A program made the position numbers and the translations under genes. The notes under the pieces were generated by a model. The model was not told the DNA's origin. It searched no databases and saw only the letters and a program-made list of their open reading frames with translations. Source: Bisbaumannia salifodinae (lineage in GTDB: Bacteria; Pseudomonadota; Gammaproteobacteria; Pseudomonadales; Halomonadaceae). Taken from it: DNA of 64,000 bases. Of this stretch, positions 17,118-25,430 are shown in pieces; position 1 is the first letter of the stretch, and every line of letters starts with the position of its first letter. The stretch is from NCBI RefSeq assembly GCF_039522585.1, contig NZ_BAAADR010000001.1; one strand, 5' to 3'.

Positions 17118-18521
17118 TTACAGGCCCGCATGGGCGGCGATGGCGGCGGCGATCACCAGGGCCACCTCTTCGGGATGACGCTTGCTCGAATAGTCGAGCA
17201 GCTCCGGGTGGGCGGCCAGGAAGCCGGTATCGAAATGGCCCTCGCGCAGCGCCGGGTGGCGCAGGATCTCCTCGTAATAGGCCGCCGTGGTCTTGATGCC
17301 CTGCAGGCGCATGTCATCCAGGGCGCGCACCGCCCGATTGAGGGTCTCCTCCCAGGTCATGCCCCAGACGATCAGCTTGAGGCAGAGGGTATCGAAGTGC
17401 GGCGGCACCCGGTAGCCGGTATGGATGGCGGTATCGACCCGCACCCCGGGGCCGCCGGGGGCATAGTAGCGGGTGATGCGCCCGAAGGAGGGCAGGAAGT
17501 CGTTCTTGGGATCCTCGGCATTGATGCGGCACTGGATGGCGTAACCGTGGTGGCGGATATCCTCCTGGCGGAAGGCCAGCTTGTGGCCGGCGGCGATACG
17601 GATCTGCTCGCGGACGATATCCACCCCGGTGACCGCCTCGGTGACGGTATGCTCCACCTGGATGCACGGGTTCATCTCCATGAAGTAGATCTCGTTGCCA
17701 CGCACCAGGAACTCCACGGTGCCGGCGTTCTCGAAGCCCACCGCGGCCGCGGCCTGGATCGCCAGCTCGCCCATGTAGGCGCGCTGCTCCGGGGTCAACC
17801 GGGGGCTGGGGGCCACCTCGATCAGCTTGCGATTGCGCCGCTGCAGGGAGCAATCCCGCTCGAAGAGGTGAATCACCCCGCCGTGGCGATCCGCCAGCAC
17901 CTGCACCTCGATATGCTGGGCCGTGGCGATGCACTTCTCCAGGTAGAGCTCGGCCTCACCGCTCTCCCCGGGCAGGGTCTCCCAGGCCCGGGTCAGTTGA
18001 GTCACATCGTCGCAGCGACGCAGGCCGCGCCCGCCACCGCCGCGCAGGGTCTTGAGCATCACCGGGTAGCCCAGGCCATCGGCCAGGGCCCGGGCCTCAT
18101 CGAGGCCGCCCAGGGCCGCCATGCCCCCCGGGGTAATGGGGATACCGGCGCGGTGCATGCTGGATCGCGCCGCGACCTTGTCGCCGAGGGCGGCGATGGC
18201 CTCGCTGTCGGGGCCGATAAAGGCGATGCCCGCCTCGGTGCAGATCCGCGCGAATTCGGCGTTCTCGGCCAGGAAGCCATAGCCGGGATGGATGGCCTCA
18301 CAGCCGGTCTCCCGGGCCAGGTCCACCAGGCGCCGCGGGTCCAGGTAGCCGGCCAGGGGGTCGTCGCCGACGAAATAGGCCTCGTCGGCACGCTTCACAT
18401 GCAAGGCGAAACGGTCCGGTTCGGTATAGATGGCCACCGAGCGGATACCCATCTCGGCACAGGCGCGCTCGATGCGCACCGCGATCTCACCGCGATTGGC
18501 GATCAACAACTTCGTGAACAC
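17118..18521 (-). CDS. pycA: Pyruvate carboxylase subunit A (biotin carboxylase), with Arg-to-Cys at a catalytic position
   Basis: From a GTG (18519-18521) with CTGGAGG upstream it is 467 residues and begins VFTKLLIANRGEIAVRI. It has the ATP-grasp fold of biotin carboxylases: HPGYGFLAENAEFA, the glycine loop GGGGRGLRR, QHIEVQVLAD, ERDCSLQRRN and AIQCRINAEDP. The metal/bicarbonate motif reads EMNPCIQVEHTVTE; the family has Arg where this has Cys (residue 286, codon TGC at 17664-17666). That Arg (Arg292 in E. coli AccC) is important for catalysis, so activity may be reduced, or this may be a base error. It lies in one transcription unit with pycB and opposite a LysR gene. Confidence 0.88.
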   Translation of the reverse strand: MFTKLLIANRGEIAVRIERACAEMGIRSVAIYTEPDRFALHVKRADEAYFVGDDPLAGYLDPRRLVDLARETGCEAIHPGYGFLAENAEFARICTEAGIAFIGPDSEAIAALGDKVAARSSMHRAGIPITPGGMAALGGLDEARALADGLGYPVMLKTLRGGGGRGLRRCDDVTQLTRAWETLPGESGEAELYLEKCIATAQHIEVQVLADRHGGVIHLFERDCSLQRRNRKLIEVAPSPRLTPEQRAYMGELAIQAAAAVGFENAGTVEFLVRGNEIYFMEMNPCIQVEHTVTEAVTGVDIVREQIRIAAGHKLAFRQEDIRHHGYAIQCRINAEDPKNDFLPSFGRITRYYAPGGPGVRVDTAIHTGYRVPPHFDTLCLKLIVWGMTWEETLNRAVRALDDMRLQGIKTTAAYYEEILRHPALREGHFDTGFLAAHPELLDYSSKRHPEEVALVIAAAIAAHAGL

Positions 18522-18657
18522 GACGGCCTCCAGGGTTGCGTCCATGACGGGCATGGGGAAGACTGTGCCCGCGGCCAGGCCGAATCCAGGGCTTCGGCCC
18601 AACCCTCTAACCTAGCCGGGCCAACACCAATAGAAAAGCCGTAATTTTTTTGCCAAC

Positions 18658-18677
18658 CTATAAGTCAGGACTTATAG
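18658..18677. promoter_or_regulatory. Perfect 20-bp palindrome in the pycA / LysR divergent region
   Basis: CTATAAGTC and GACTTATAG flank a two-base centre, 17 bases before the LysR-type start codon. A palindrome of this kind next to a divergent LysR gene is the usual place for its binding site. An AT-rich run lies alongside at about 18640-18651. Confidence 0.6.
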
Positions 18678-18694
18678 CTAGCGGAAGCCCAACC

Positions 18695-19678
18695 ATGTCA
18701 CGTCCCAGTCTGCTCAACCGCCTGACCTTTCGTCAGCTGCAGGTGTTCCAGGCGGTCTACCGCCAGCAGTCCTATTCCCGGGCGGCGGAGCAGCTCGGCT
18801 TGACGCAACCGGCGGTGAGCGCCCAGATTCGCCAGTTGGAGCAGGTCCTCGAGCAACCGCTGTTCAAGTATGCCGGCAAGACCCTGCATATCCTGCCCGC
18901 CGCCGATGCCCTCTCGGCCTCGGTGCAGGCGATCTTCGGCCAGGTCTCGAGCCTGCAGATGGAGCTCTCGGAGCTGGCCGGCACCATCCGCGGCGAGCTC
19001 AACCTGGCGGCAGTCTCCACCGCCCAGTACGTGGTGCCGCATATCCTGGCGCGCTTTCGTGCCCGCTATCCGGAAGTCCAGGTGCGGCTGCGGGTGTGCA
19101 ACCGCGGCCAGGCCCTGGAGCGCCTGGCGGAGCGCCGCGACGACCTGGTGATCATGGGCATGGTGCCCAGCGACCCCAACCTGGCCTTTATGCCGATCCT
19201 CGATAACGAGCTGATTCCGGTGGTGTGGCCGGGCCACCCCCTGCTCGGGGCCAAGGCACCGACCCTGGACGATTTCGCCCACCACTACGTGCTGATGCGC
19301 GAGCCCGGCTCGGGGGCACGCACCGCCTTCGAGGAGTTCGCCGCCCGGGAGCGGGTCTCGCTCTCGCATACCATCGAGCTGGGCACCAACGAGGCGATCA
19401 AGCAGGGGGTCATGGCGCACCTGGGGGTGGCGGTGCTGCCGCGCCTGGCGGTACAGTTGGAGATCGCCTCGGGGCTGCTCGCCTCGCCGCGCCTGCCGGG
19501 CTTCCCGCTGCGCCGCTCCTGGTGCACGGTGCACCCCAAGGACAGGCCCCCCTCCCCGGTCACCGAGCTCTTCCTGCGCTTCGTGCGGGAGATCCTCCCG
19601 GAGCTCAATACCCACTTCCAGGCGCCGCTGACGCCGATGCCGGGCCATGGTGTCGCCTGCCTGCCGCTCGACTCCTGA
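18695..19678 (+). CDS. pycR: LysR-family regulator, probable PycR
   Basis: A 327-residue LTTR starting at the ATG 18695-18697 (an upstream in-frame extension to 18650 crosses the palindrome and is rejected). The winged HTH is LTFRQLQVFQAVYRQQSYSR followed by AAEQLGLTQPAVSAQIRQLE. The co-inducer domain runs from about residue 95 (GELNLAAVSTAQYVVP). It is divergent from pycA-pycB, the same layout as the PycR gene beside pyruvate carboxylase in Pseudomonas aeruginosa, so control of pycAB is likely. It also resembles CbbR/CysB-like regulators in length, and the effector is unknown. Confidence 0.82.
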   Translation: MSRPSLLNRLTFRQLQVFQAVYRQQSYSRAAEQLGLTQPAVSAQIRQLEQVLEQPLFKYAGKTLHILPAADALSASVQAIFGQVSSLQMELSELAGTIRGELNLAAVSTAQYVVPHILARFRARYPEVQVRLRVCNRGQALERLAERRDDLVIMGMVPSDPNLAFMPILDNELIPVVWPGHPLLGAKAPTLDDFAHHYVLMREPGSGARTAFEEFAARERVSLSHTIELGTNEAIKQGVMAHLGVAVLPRLAVQLEIASGLLASPRLPGFPLRRSWCTVHPKDRPPSPVTELFLRFVREILPELNTHFQAPLTPMPGHGVACLPLDS

Positions 19679-19853
19679 TCTGCCTTATGGCCGCCAGGCA
19701 GGGGGTTCGCCTGTGCCAGCCCGGCGCGGCTGTGGTAAATTACCGGCCTGCAATCCACGTAGTCGCCAGCACGCCCTGCTGACTGCCCGCCCCGGGCGAC
19801 AAGCCGCGCACCGCCTGGCCCTGGCAGCCGCCTAGCGGAGGAGCCCACCCCCG

Positions 19854-20906
19854 ATGAATGACACCCCCTCGAAACCGATCTCCAGTGGAGCGAAGTTCCG
19901 CACCGAGCAAGGCTTCACCGCCATCAAGGACGGCATCAAGCAACGCCGCCAGGAGGGCGAGGGGCCCGAGCTGGGGCGCAAGCCGAAATGGCTGCGCGCC
20001 CAGATCCCCGGCGGCGAGCGTTTCGAGGCCGTCAAGCGCAACGTCAGCGAGCACCGCCTGAGCACCGTCTGCGCCGAGTCCCATTGCCCCAATATGGGCG
20101 AGTGCTGGAGCAACGGCACCGCCACCATCATGCTGATGGGCTCGGTGTGCACCCGCGCCTGCCGCTTCTGCGCCGTGGATACCGGCAACCCCAAGGGCTG
20201 GCTGGACAGCGAGGAGCCGGCCAACACCGCCAAGTCCGTGGAGCTGATGGGGCTGCGCTACGTGGTACTGACCTCGGTGGATCGCGACGACCTGGAGGAC
20301 GGCGGCGCGGCCCACTACGCGGCCTGCATCCGCGCCATCAAGGCCAACACCCCCGAGGTGGTGGTGGAAGCCCTGACCCCGGACTTCGACGGCGCGCATG
20401 CCGCCATCGAGGGCGTGGTGGAGTCGGGCCTCGAGGTCTTCGCCCAGAACGTCGAGACCGTGGAACGCCTCACCGAGCGGGTCCGCGATCCCCGCGCCGG
20501 CTACCGCAAGACCCTGGATGTGCTGGCTTATGCCAAGCGCCACAAGCCCGAGGTACTCACCAAGACCAGCCTGATGCTGGGCCTGGGCGAGACCGAGGAA
20601 GAGATCCTCGCCACCTTCGACGACCTGCGCGAGATCGGCGTGGATATCGTCACCCTGGGCCAGTACCTGCGCCCGACCCGCAACCACCTGCCGGTGGAGC
20701 GCTACGTCACCCCCGAGGAGTTCGAGCGCTACCGCCGGATCGGCCTGGACAAGGGGTTCATGGAGGTGGCCTCGGGCCCGCTGGTGCGTTCCAGCTACCG
20801 TGCCGACCGGGTGTTCGAGAAGAACAACTTGGGCCTGGCCGCCCCCGCCGAGGTACCCGGACAGCAGGCCGATCCCAATCGGATCGATGCGATCAACGTC
20901 GGCTGA
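19854..20906 (+). CDS. lipA: Lipoyl synthase
   Basis: A 350-residue radical SAM enzyme that inserts two sulfurs into protein-bound octanoyl groups. It carries both iron-sulfur motifs: CAESHCPNMGEC for the auxiliary cluster and CTRACRFC for the SAM cluster. The conserved end RSSYRA is present. GGAGGA lies about 12 bases before the ATG. It faces lipB and ybeD, the preceding step of the pathway, across a heptamer array and a hairpin element. Lipoylated targets include pyruvate and 2-oxoglutarate dehydrogenases. Confidence 0.96.
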   Translation: MNDTPSKPISSGAKFRTEQGFTAIKDGIKQRRQEGEGPELGRKPKWLRAQIPGGERFEAVKRNVSEHRLSTVCAESHCPNMGECWSNGTATIMLMGSVCTRACRFCAVDTGNPKGWLDSEEPANTAKSVELMGLRYVVLTSVDRDDLEDGGAAHYAACIRAIKANTPEVVVEALTPDFDGAHAAIEGVVESGLEVFAQNVETVERLTERVRDPRAGYRKTLDVLAYAKRHKPEVLTKTSLMLGLGETEEEILATFDDLREIGVDIVTLGQYLRPTRNHLPVERYVTPEEFERYRRIGLDKGFMEVASGPLVRSSYRADRVFEKNNLGLAAPAEVPGQQADPNRIDAINVG

Positions 20907-21025
20907 AAGCTGCAAGCTGCAAGCTGCAAGCTGCAAGCTGCAAGCTGCAAGCTGCAAGCTGCAAGCTGCAAGCTGCAAGCTGCAAGCTGCAAGCTGCAAG
21001 CTGCAAGCTGCAAGCTGCAAGCTGC
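20907..21025. repeat. Heptanucleotide tandem repeat, 17 perfect copies of AAGCTGC
   Basis: The unit AAGCTGC repeats exactly 17 times (119 bases) starting at the first base after the lipA stop, with a partial AAG after it. Perfect identity suggests recent expansion by slippage. It is outside the reading frames of lipA and lipB. The unit shares the word GCAAGCT with the hairpin element just downstream. Confidence 0.97.
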
Positions 21026-21050
21026 AAGGCAGGATGATCCCCCCTACGCT

Positions 21051-21095
21051 GCGGGCTACAAGGAGTTTCCTTGTAGCTTGCTCCTTGTGGCTTGT
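21051..21095 (-). repeat. Dispersed extragenic hairpin element, copy 1 (also a lipB terminator)
   Basis: On the minus strand it reads ACAAGCCACAAGGAGCAAG and then CTACAAGGA ... TCCTTGTAGCCCGC. A near-identical copy lies at 35428-35471. It contains a 9-bp stem CTACAAGGA/TCCTTGTAG and begins two bases after the lipB stop. REP-like behaviour is inferred from the second copy. Confidence 0.7.
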
Positions 21096-21097
21096 CG

Positions 21098-21742
21098 CTA
21101 GGCGCTCAGGGTTCTTCCCAGCTCCCGGGCCAGGCAGTGCGCCAGGCGCTCCCCTACCGCCTCCACGCCGGGGCAGTCGTCCACCAGGTCCAGCAGGCGG
21201 GTCATGGCCATGCCGGCATAGCCGCAGGGGTTGATGCGCTGGAAGGGCGAGAGGTCACCATCGACGTTGAGGGCCACCCCGTGGAAGCTGGCGCCGCGGC
21301 GGATCCTCAACCCCAGGGAGGCGATCTTGTCCTCGCCCACATAGACGCCGGGGGCATCGGGGCGTGCCCGAGCCTCGACGCCCTGCTCGGCGAGCAGGGC
21401 GATCACCGCCTGCTCCAGGGCCGTGACCAGGTCACGCACCCCTAGGCCGGCCCGGCGCACATCGATCAGCGGATAGAGCACCACCTGGCCGGGACCATGG
21501 TAGGTGACCTGGCCACCGCGATCGCTCTGCACCACGGGAATCTCCCCGGGCATCAGCAGGTGCTCGGGCTTGCCCGCCCGGCCCTGGGTAAAGACCGGAT
21601 CATGCTCCACCAGCCAGAACTGGTCGGGGGTCTGGGCGTCACGGTGGTCGGTGAAGTCGCGCATCGCCTGCCATACCGGCTCATAGGGGCGTCGGCCGAG
21701 GCGATAAAATTCGATGGACGGCAGGGCCGGAGTGGACGCCAT
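21098..21742 (-). CDS. lipB: Octanoyltransferase LipB
   Basis: A 214-residue enzyme moving octanoyl from acyl carrier protein to lipoyl domains. Conserved features are LVEHDPVFTQGR, the RGGQVTYHGPGQ loop, the catalytic Lys in GEDKIASLGLRIRRG, and FHGVALNVDGDL followed by INPCGYAGM with the catalytic Cys. The ATG at 21740-21742 overlaps the ybeD stop (TGATG), so it is translationally coupled. The frame also contains a GTG one codon earlier. Confidence 0.94.
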   Translation of the reverse strand: MASTPALPSIEFYRLGRRPYEPVWQAMRDFTDHRDAQTPDQFWLVEHDPVFTQGRAGKPEHLLMPGEIPVVQSDRGGQVTYHGPGQVVLYPLIDVRRAGLGVRDLVTALEQAVIALLAEQGVEARARPDAPGVYVGEDKIASLGLRIRRGASFHGVALNVDGDLSPFQRINPCGYAGMAMTRLLDLVDDCPGVEAVGERLAHCLARELGRTLSA

Positions 21743-22047
21743 CACACCACCATATGCACGCGGCCGGTGGCCTTGAGGGCGGTAAAGAGGCGCTGCAGAT
21801 GCGCTTCCCCTTCGGCGGTGATGGTCAGGCGCACCGACTGGAAGCGGCCGTTGCGGCTGTCCACCACCTGGACGCTGGTGCGGTCGAAGCCCGGGGCATG
21901 GGTCTCGACGATGGCCACCACGGTCTCGCGGAAATCGTCGGCGGCATCGCCGACGATCTTCAGCGGGTAGTCGCAGGGGAATTCGACCTTGGGGCGCGCC
22001 GCGGCGCCGGGGGCCTGGCGCAGGTCACGCAGGGAGTTGTCGCTCAT
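21742..22047 (-). CDS. ybeD: YbeD-like DUF493 protein
   Basis: 101 residues with the DUF493 pattern: KVEFPCDYPLKIVGDAADDFRE at the start and a C-terminal RVHMVV. E. coli YbeD has an ACT-like fold, and the gene lies next to lipB and dacA across gammaproteobacteria; its role is not established. It overlaps lipB. A candidate promoter and inverted repeat lie directly before the ATG. Confidence 0.9.
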   Translation of the reverse strand: MSDNSLRDLRQAPGAAARPKVEFPCDYPLKIVGDAADDFRETVVAIVETHAPGFDRTSVQVVDSRNGRFQSVRLTITAEGEAHLQRLFTALKATGRVHMVV

Positions 22048-22049
22048 GG

Positions 22050-22106
22050 GAATACTCGACGCAAGTCATGTACGAGTATTCTACTCAACCTATCCCCTGC
22101 CACCAA
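22050..22106 (-). promoter_or_regulatory. Promoter with overlapping inverted repeat in front of ybeD-lipB
   Basis: TTGGTG (22101-22106) and TAGAAT (22078-22083) are 17 bases apart on the minus strand. A perfect 9-bp inverted repeat, GAATACTCG (22050-22058) and CGAGTATTC (22073-22081), overlaps the -10 and ends three bases before the ATG. It may be an operator or a leader hairpin that covers the ribosome site; no clear Shine-Dalgarno sequence is otherwise visible. Confidence 0.5.
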
Positions 22107-22117
22107 GGGAGTCGGCA

Positions 22118-22139
22118 GGGCCCGAGTCGTCTCGGGCCC
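22118..22139 (-). terminator. Terminator after dacA
   Basis: GGGCCCGAG/CTCGGGCCC with a four-base loop, nine bases beyond the dacA stop, separating it from ybeD-lipB. Confidence 0.65.
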
Positions 22140-22148
22140 CGTCAGGAG

Positions 22149-23378
22149 TTAATTAAAGAAGCCGCTGATAAACTGGCGAATGGTATCCAGCAGGCGCTTG
22201 AAGAGCCCGCCCTGCTCCACCGGTTCCAGGGCCACCAGGGGGCGCTCGGCCACCACCTCCTCGCCCAGCACCACCTGCAGGGTGCCCAGGGTCTCGCCGG
22301 CGGCCACCGGCGCATTGATGGCATCGGGCAGGCTCAGGCGTGCATTGAGTCCGTCGTTACGCGACCGGGGCACGGTGGCCCACAGCGCCTCAGCGACGCC
22401 CAGGCGCAGCTCGTCCACCTCGCCGCCCCAGATACGCGGGGTGGCGATGGTCTCCCCCTCGTCGTAGACCTCGAGGGTCTCGTAATAGCGGAAGCCGTAG
22501 CTGAGCAGCTTCTGGGTCTCCTGGGCCCGGGCCTCCTCGGAGTCGGTGCCCATCACCACCGAGATCAGCCGCATGCCATCGCGCTCGGCGGAGGCCACCA
22601 GGCAGTAGCCGGCCTCGTTGGTATGGCCGGTCTTGAGGCCATCCACGGAGCTATCGCGCCACAGCAGGCGGTTGCGGTTGGGCTGGCGAATATCGTTATA
22701 GGTGAAGTAGCGCTCGGCGTAGATGGCATAGTGCTCGGGGTAATCGTCGATGATATGCCGCGACAGGGTCGCCATGTCCCGGGCCGAGGAGTAGTGATCG
22801 GCGTCCGGCAGGCCGGTGGGGTTGACGAAGTTGGTGTCGTGCATGCCCAGGCGGGTGGCATGCTGGTTCATCAGGTCGGCGAAGGGACGCTCGCCGCCGG
22901 CCAGATGCTCGGCCACCGCCACGCTGGCATCGTTGCCGGACTGGATGATGATGCCGTAGAGCAGGTCGTGGATGGAGACCTGGGTATCGACCTCGACGAA
23001 CATCTTGGAGCCCCCGGTACGCCAGGCGTGCTCGCTGATGGTCACCATGTCTTCCATGGCGATATTGCCACGATCCAGCTCCCGCTCCACCAGGTAGGCG
23101 GTCATCAGCTTGGTGAGGCTGGCCGGCGGCAGGCGTTCGTCGGCATTGTGTTCCGCCAGCACCTCGCCGCTATTGGCATCCATCAGGATCCAGGAACTGG
23201 CGGCCAGCTGGGGCGGCGCCGGTATCATCGTCTGAGGGGCAGGGGCGGGAGCGGGCTGCTGCGCCTGGGCCGCCAGGCTCAGGGCGGCGACACAGAGCAA
23301 CAGGGTGCCGAGCAGGCGCCGCAGCGGCGAACGGAAGGACAGCTGGCTCATAACGCGGTATCTCATCGAAGGATGCAT
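22149..23378 (-). CDS. dacA: D-alanyl-D-alanine carboxypeptidase (PBP5/PBP6 family)
   Basis: About 409 residues with a signal peptide (LLGTLLLCVAALSLAAQAQ) and a Pro/Ala linker. The three active-site motifs are SLTK, SGN and KTGHT. The C-terminal beta domain and the amphipathic membrane-anchoring helix (FKRLLDTIRQFISGFFN) are both present. It removes the terminal D-Ala of stem pentapeptides in the periplasm. The start is not certain: ATGs at 23378, 23366 and 23351 are all in frame and none has a strong Shine-Dalgarno sequence. It lies 12 bases after rlpA. Confidence 0.93.
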   Translation of the reverse strand: MHPSMRYRVMSQLSFRSPLRRLLGTLLLCVAALSLAAQAQQPAPAPAPQTMIPAPPQLAASSWILMDANSGEVLAEHNADERLPPASLTKLMTAYLVERELDRGNIAMEDMVTISEHAWRTGGSKMFVEVDTQVSIHDLLYGIIIQSGNDASVAVAEHLAGGERPFADLMNQHATRLGMHDTNFVNPTGLPDADHYSSARDMATLSRHIIDDYPEHYAIYAERYFTYNDIRQPNRNRLLWRDSSVDGLKTGHTNEAGYCLVASAERDGMRLISVVMGTDSEEARAQETQKLLSYGFRYYETLEVYDEGETIATPRIWGGEVDELRLGVAEALWATVPRSRNDGLNARLSLPDAINAPVAAGETLGTLQVVLGEEVVAERPLVALEPVEQGGLFKRLLDTIRQFISGFFN

Positions 23379-23390
23379 GGGGGAAAATCG

Positions 23391-24383
23391 TTACTCTTGG
23401 CGAATCAACAGGGTCTGGGCGAAGCCGGCCCGGCGCAGGGCATCACGCAGGGGATCGAGGCGTCCGGCATCCGCCACCGGCCCCACCTGGACCCGATGGA
23501 TCCCGGCCCGACTCTCCACCCGCACCGGGTGCCCCAGCTCGGCCTCCAGGCGCGACTTGAGCTCCTCGGCATTGCCCGCCGAGCCGAGCGCGGCCACCTG
23601 CAGAAACAGGGGATCGTCGGCGGCCTCGGCCTGGCCTCCGGAGGGGGCTTCGCTTGCCATGGCACGCTCGACGGGCGCGGCCACCTGGTCCCGCTCGGTC
23701 GGGCCGCGTTCGGTCGAGCCGCGTTCGGTCGGGCCGCGTTCGGCCGGGCCGCTCTCGCTTGGCGCCGCCCGAGGCGCGGTGGTACGACCATTCTCGGCCA
23801 GCCAGGTTTCGGGGTCGATGGCCTCCACCGTGACCCGGCCGGTGCCGGCATCGAGGATCCCCAGGCGCGCCGCGGCGGCATAGGAGAGATCGATCTCGCG
23901 ATCCTCATGGAAGGGCCCACGATCATTGACCCGCACGATCACCGAGCGACCATTGTCCTGGCTGGTGACCCGGGCATAGGTGGGCAGCGGCAGCGAGCGG
24001 TGGGCGGCACTCATCTTGTACATGTCGTAGATTTCGCCATTGGAAGTGGCGTAACCGTGGAACTTCTCGCCATACCAGGAAGCGATGCCGGCGCCTCGAT
24101 AGCCCCGCGCATCATCCAGCACCCGGTAGCTCTGCCCCCAGACCTGATAGGGCGAACGGTTGCCGCCCCGGGAACGCGGCTCGATACGCGGCACCGCATC
24201 CGGCACATTGGAAACATCGGGGGGCAGCTCCGGGTAGGCGTCGCTGGCCCGTGCATAGCGGCCGGTGGCGGTTTCGGTGGCGTCCCCCGTCTCGGCGCGA
24301 GGCGCGGGCGCGCTGCCGCCGCCACTGGCACAGCCGGCCAGCAGCATCACCACGGCCATCAGGCCCAGGAAGGGTGTCTTCAT
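23391..24383 (-). CDS. rlpA: RlpA septal-ring lytic transglycosylase with SPOR domain
   Basis: A 330-residue lipoprotein (LLAGCAS). The double-psi beta-barrel domain runs from GIASWYGEKFHG through SAAHRSLPLPTYARV to VRVNDRGPFHEDREIDLSYAAA, with the Asp of NDRGP and the HG/AH residues expected at the active site. The C-terminal SPOR domain (from about residue 255, LFLQVAALGS) binds denuded glycan at the septum. The linker has four 15-bp repeats reading GPTER-like. Its ATG overlaps the mltB stop (ATGA). Confidence 0.93.
   Translation of the reverse strand: MKTPFLGLMAVVMLLAGCASGGGSAPAPRAETGDATETATGRYARASDAYPELPPDVSNVPDAVPRIEPRSRGGNRSPYQVWGQSYRVLDDARGYRGAGIASWYGEKFHGYATSNGEIYDMYKMSAAHRSLPLPTYARVTSQDNGRSVIVRVNDRGPFHEDREIDLSYAAAARLGILDAGTGRVTVEAIDPETWLAENGRTTAPRAAPSESGPAERGPTERGSTERGPTERDQVAAPVERAMASEAPSGGQAEAADDPLFLQVAALGSAGNAEELKSRLEAELGHPVRVESRAGIHRVQVGPVADAGRLDPLRDALRRAGFAQTLLIRQE
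23696..23755 (-). repeat. Four tandem 15-bp repeats in the rlpA linker
   Basis: Units at 23696, 23711, 23726 and 23741 (cggtcgggccgcgtt and variants) encode five-residue steps of the GPTER type. The period keeps the frame, so linker length could vary between strains. Confidence 0.85.
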
Positions 24384-25402
24384 GCCTCCTCCTCCCGGGC
24401 CGCGGCGATGGCCTCGGCCAGCTCGGTGACCGCCATGGCATAGAGATGACTATGGTTGTAGCGGGTAATCACGTAGAAGTTATGCTGACCCAGGCGGTAG
24501 CGATAGTGCGTATCGCCGGCGTCATCCAGGGTGTCCAGGGCCAGGGGAATCACCCGGGCGTCATCGTCGAGGGCACCATCCAGCGGCTCGATCCCCTCGG
24601 CTGCCAGGCTGGCCAGGCCGGCATAGGGAGGCCGGGTCTGATTGAAGTCGATGCCGTCGGGGAGCGAGTCCGGCCCCCGGGCTTCGCTATAGATCGTTCC
24701 GCCCGGGCGCCAGCGGTGCTCGGCGAAGTAGTTGCCGACGCTGCCGATGGCATCCACCGGATTGAACCAGAGATCACGCAGCCCATCGCCGTCGAAATCC
24801 ACCGCATAGGCGCGATAGCTGGTGGGAATAAACTGGGGGTAGCCCATGGCGCCAGCATAGGAGCCCTGCATCTCGCCGGGCTCGACGCCCTGCTCGAAGG
24901 TGATCTCCAGGAAGGCGGCCAGCTCGCCGCGGAAGAAGTCGCCCCGCCGCGGATGATGGAAGGCCAGGGTCGCCAGGGAGTCGAGCACCCGATGGCGCCC
25001 CTTGAACTGCCCGAAGCGAGTCTCGACCCCGATGATGGCGGCGATGATCTCCGGGGGCACGCCGAACGCCGCCTCGGCACGCTCGAAGGCATCGGCATGG
25101 GCGGCGATAAAGTCGACCCCCTCGGCCACCCGCTCCGGCTGCATGAAGATGGCGCGGTACTCGTCCCAGCGCAGGCGACGCTCGGCGGCGCCGGCCATGG
25201 CATCCAGCACGCCCTGCTGGAAGACCGCTCCCCGCAGTTGCTCGCTTGACCAGGCGGCGGGAATCTCCCGGGCCGCCAGCTCCTCTACCAGGGCCGCCAC
25301 GCCCTGATGGGCCGCCGGATCGAAGTCGGCGGCCTGGGCCGGCAACATCATTCCCAATCCCAGGCTCAGCAGCCAGGCCGAGCCGGCTCTCACTCGCGTC
25401 AT
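24380..25402 (-). CDS. mltB: Lytic murein transglycosylase B
   Basis: 340 residues with a Sec signal (LLSLGLGMMLPAQAA) and no lipobox, so probably soluble in the periplasm, in contrast to E. coli MltB. The catalytic Glu is in IIGVETRFG, and GAMGYPQFIPTSYR, the acidic DFDGDGLRDLW motif and HNFYVITRYNHS are family hallmarks. It cleaves glycan strands with 1,6-anhydro ends. It is coupled to rlpA by a four-base overlap and starts 28 bases after rodA ends. Confidence 0.93.
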   Translation of the reverse strand: MTRVRAGSAWLLSLGLGMMLPAQAADFDPAAHQGVAALVEELAAREIPAAWSSEQLRGAVFQQGVLDAMAGAAERRLRWDEYRAIFMQPERVAEGVDFIAAHADAFERAEAAFGVPPEIIAAIIGVETRFGQFKGRHRVLDSLATLAFHHPRRGDFFRGELAAFLEITFEQGVEPGEMQGSYAGAMGYPQFIPTSYRAYAVDFDGDGLRDLWFNPVDAIGSVGNYFAEHRWRPGGTIYSEARGPDSLPDGIDFNQTRPPYAGLASLAAEGIEPLDGALDDDARVIPLALDTLDDAGDTHYRYRLGQHNFYVITRYNHSHLYAMAVTELAEAIAAAREEEA

Positions 25403-25430
25403 CGTCTCTCCTCTCCCTGGTATGCCATCG

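Noticed and set aside
15354..18644. A plus-strand open frame of 1096 codons
   Set aside because: It is the antisense shadow of pycB and pycA; composition is His/Gly/Leu/Gln-rich noise and there is no known domain.
22068..24443. A plus-strand open frame of 791 codons
   Set aside because: Antisense of dacA and rlpA; no recognisable protein features.
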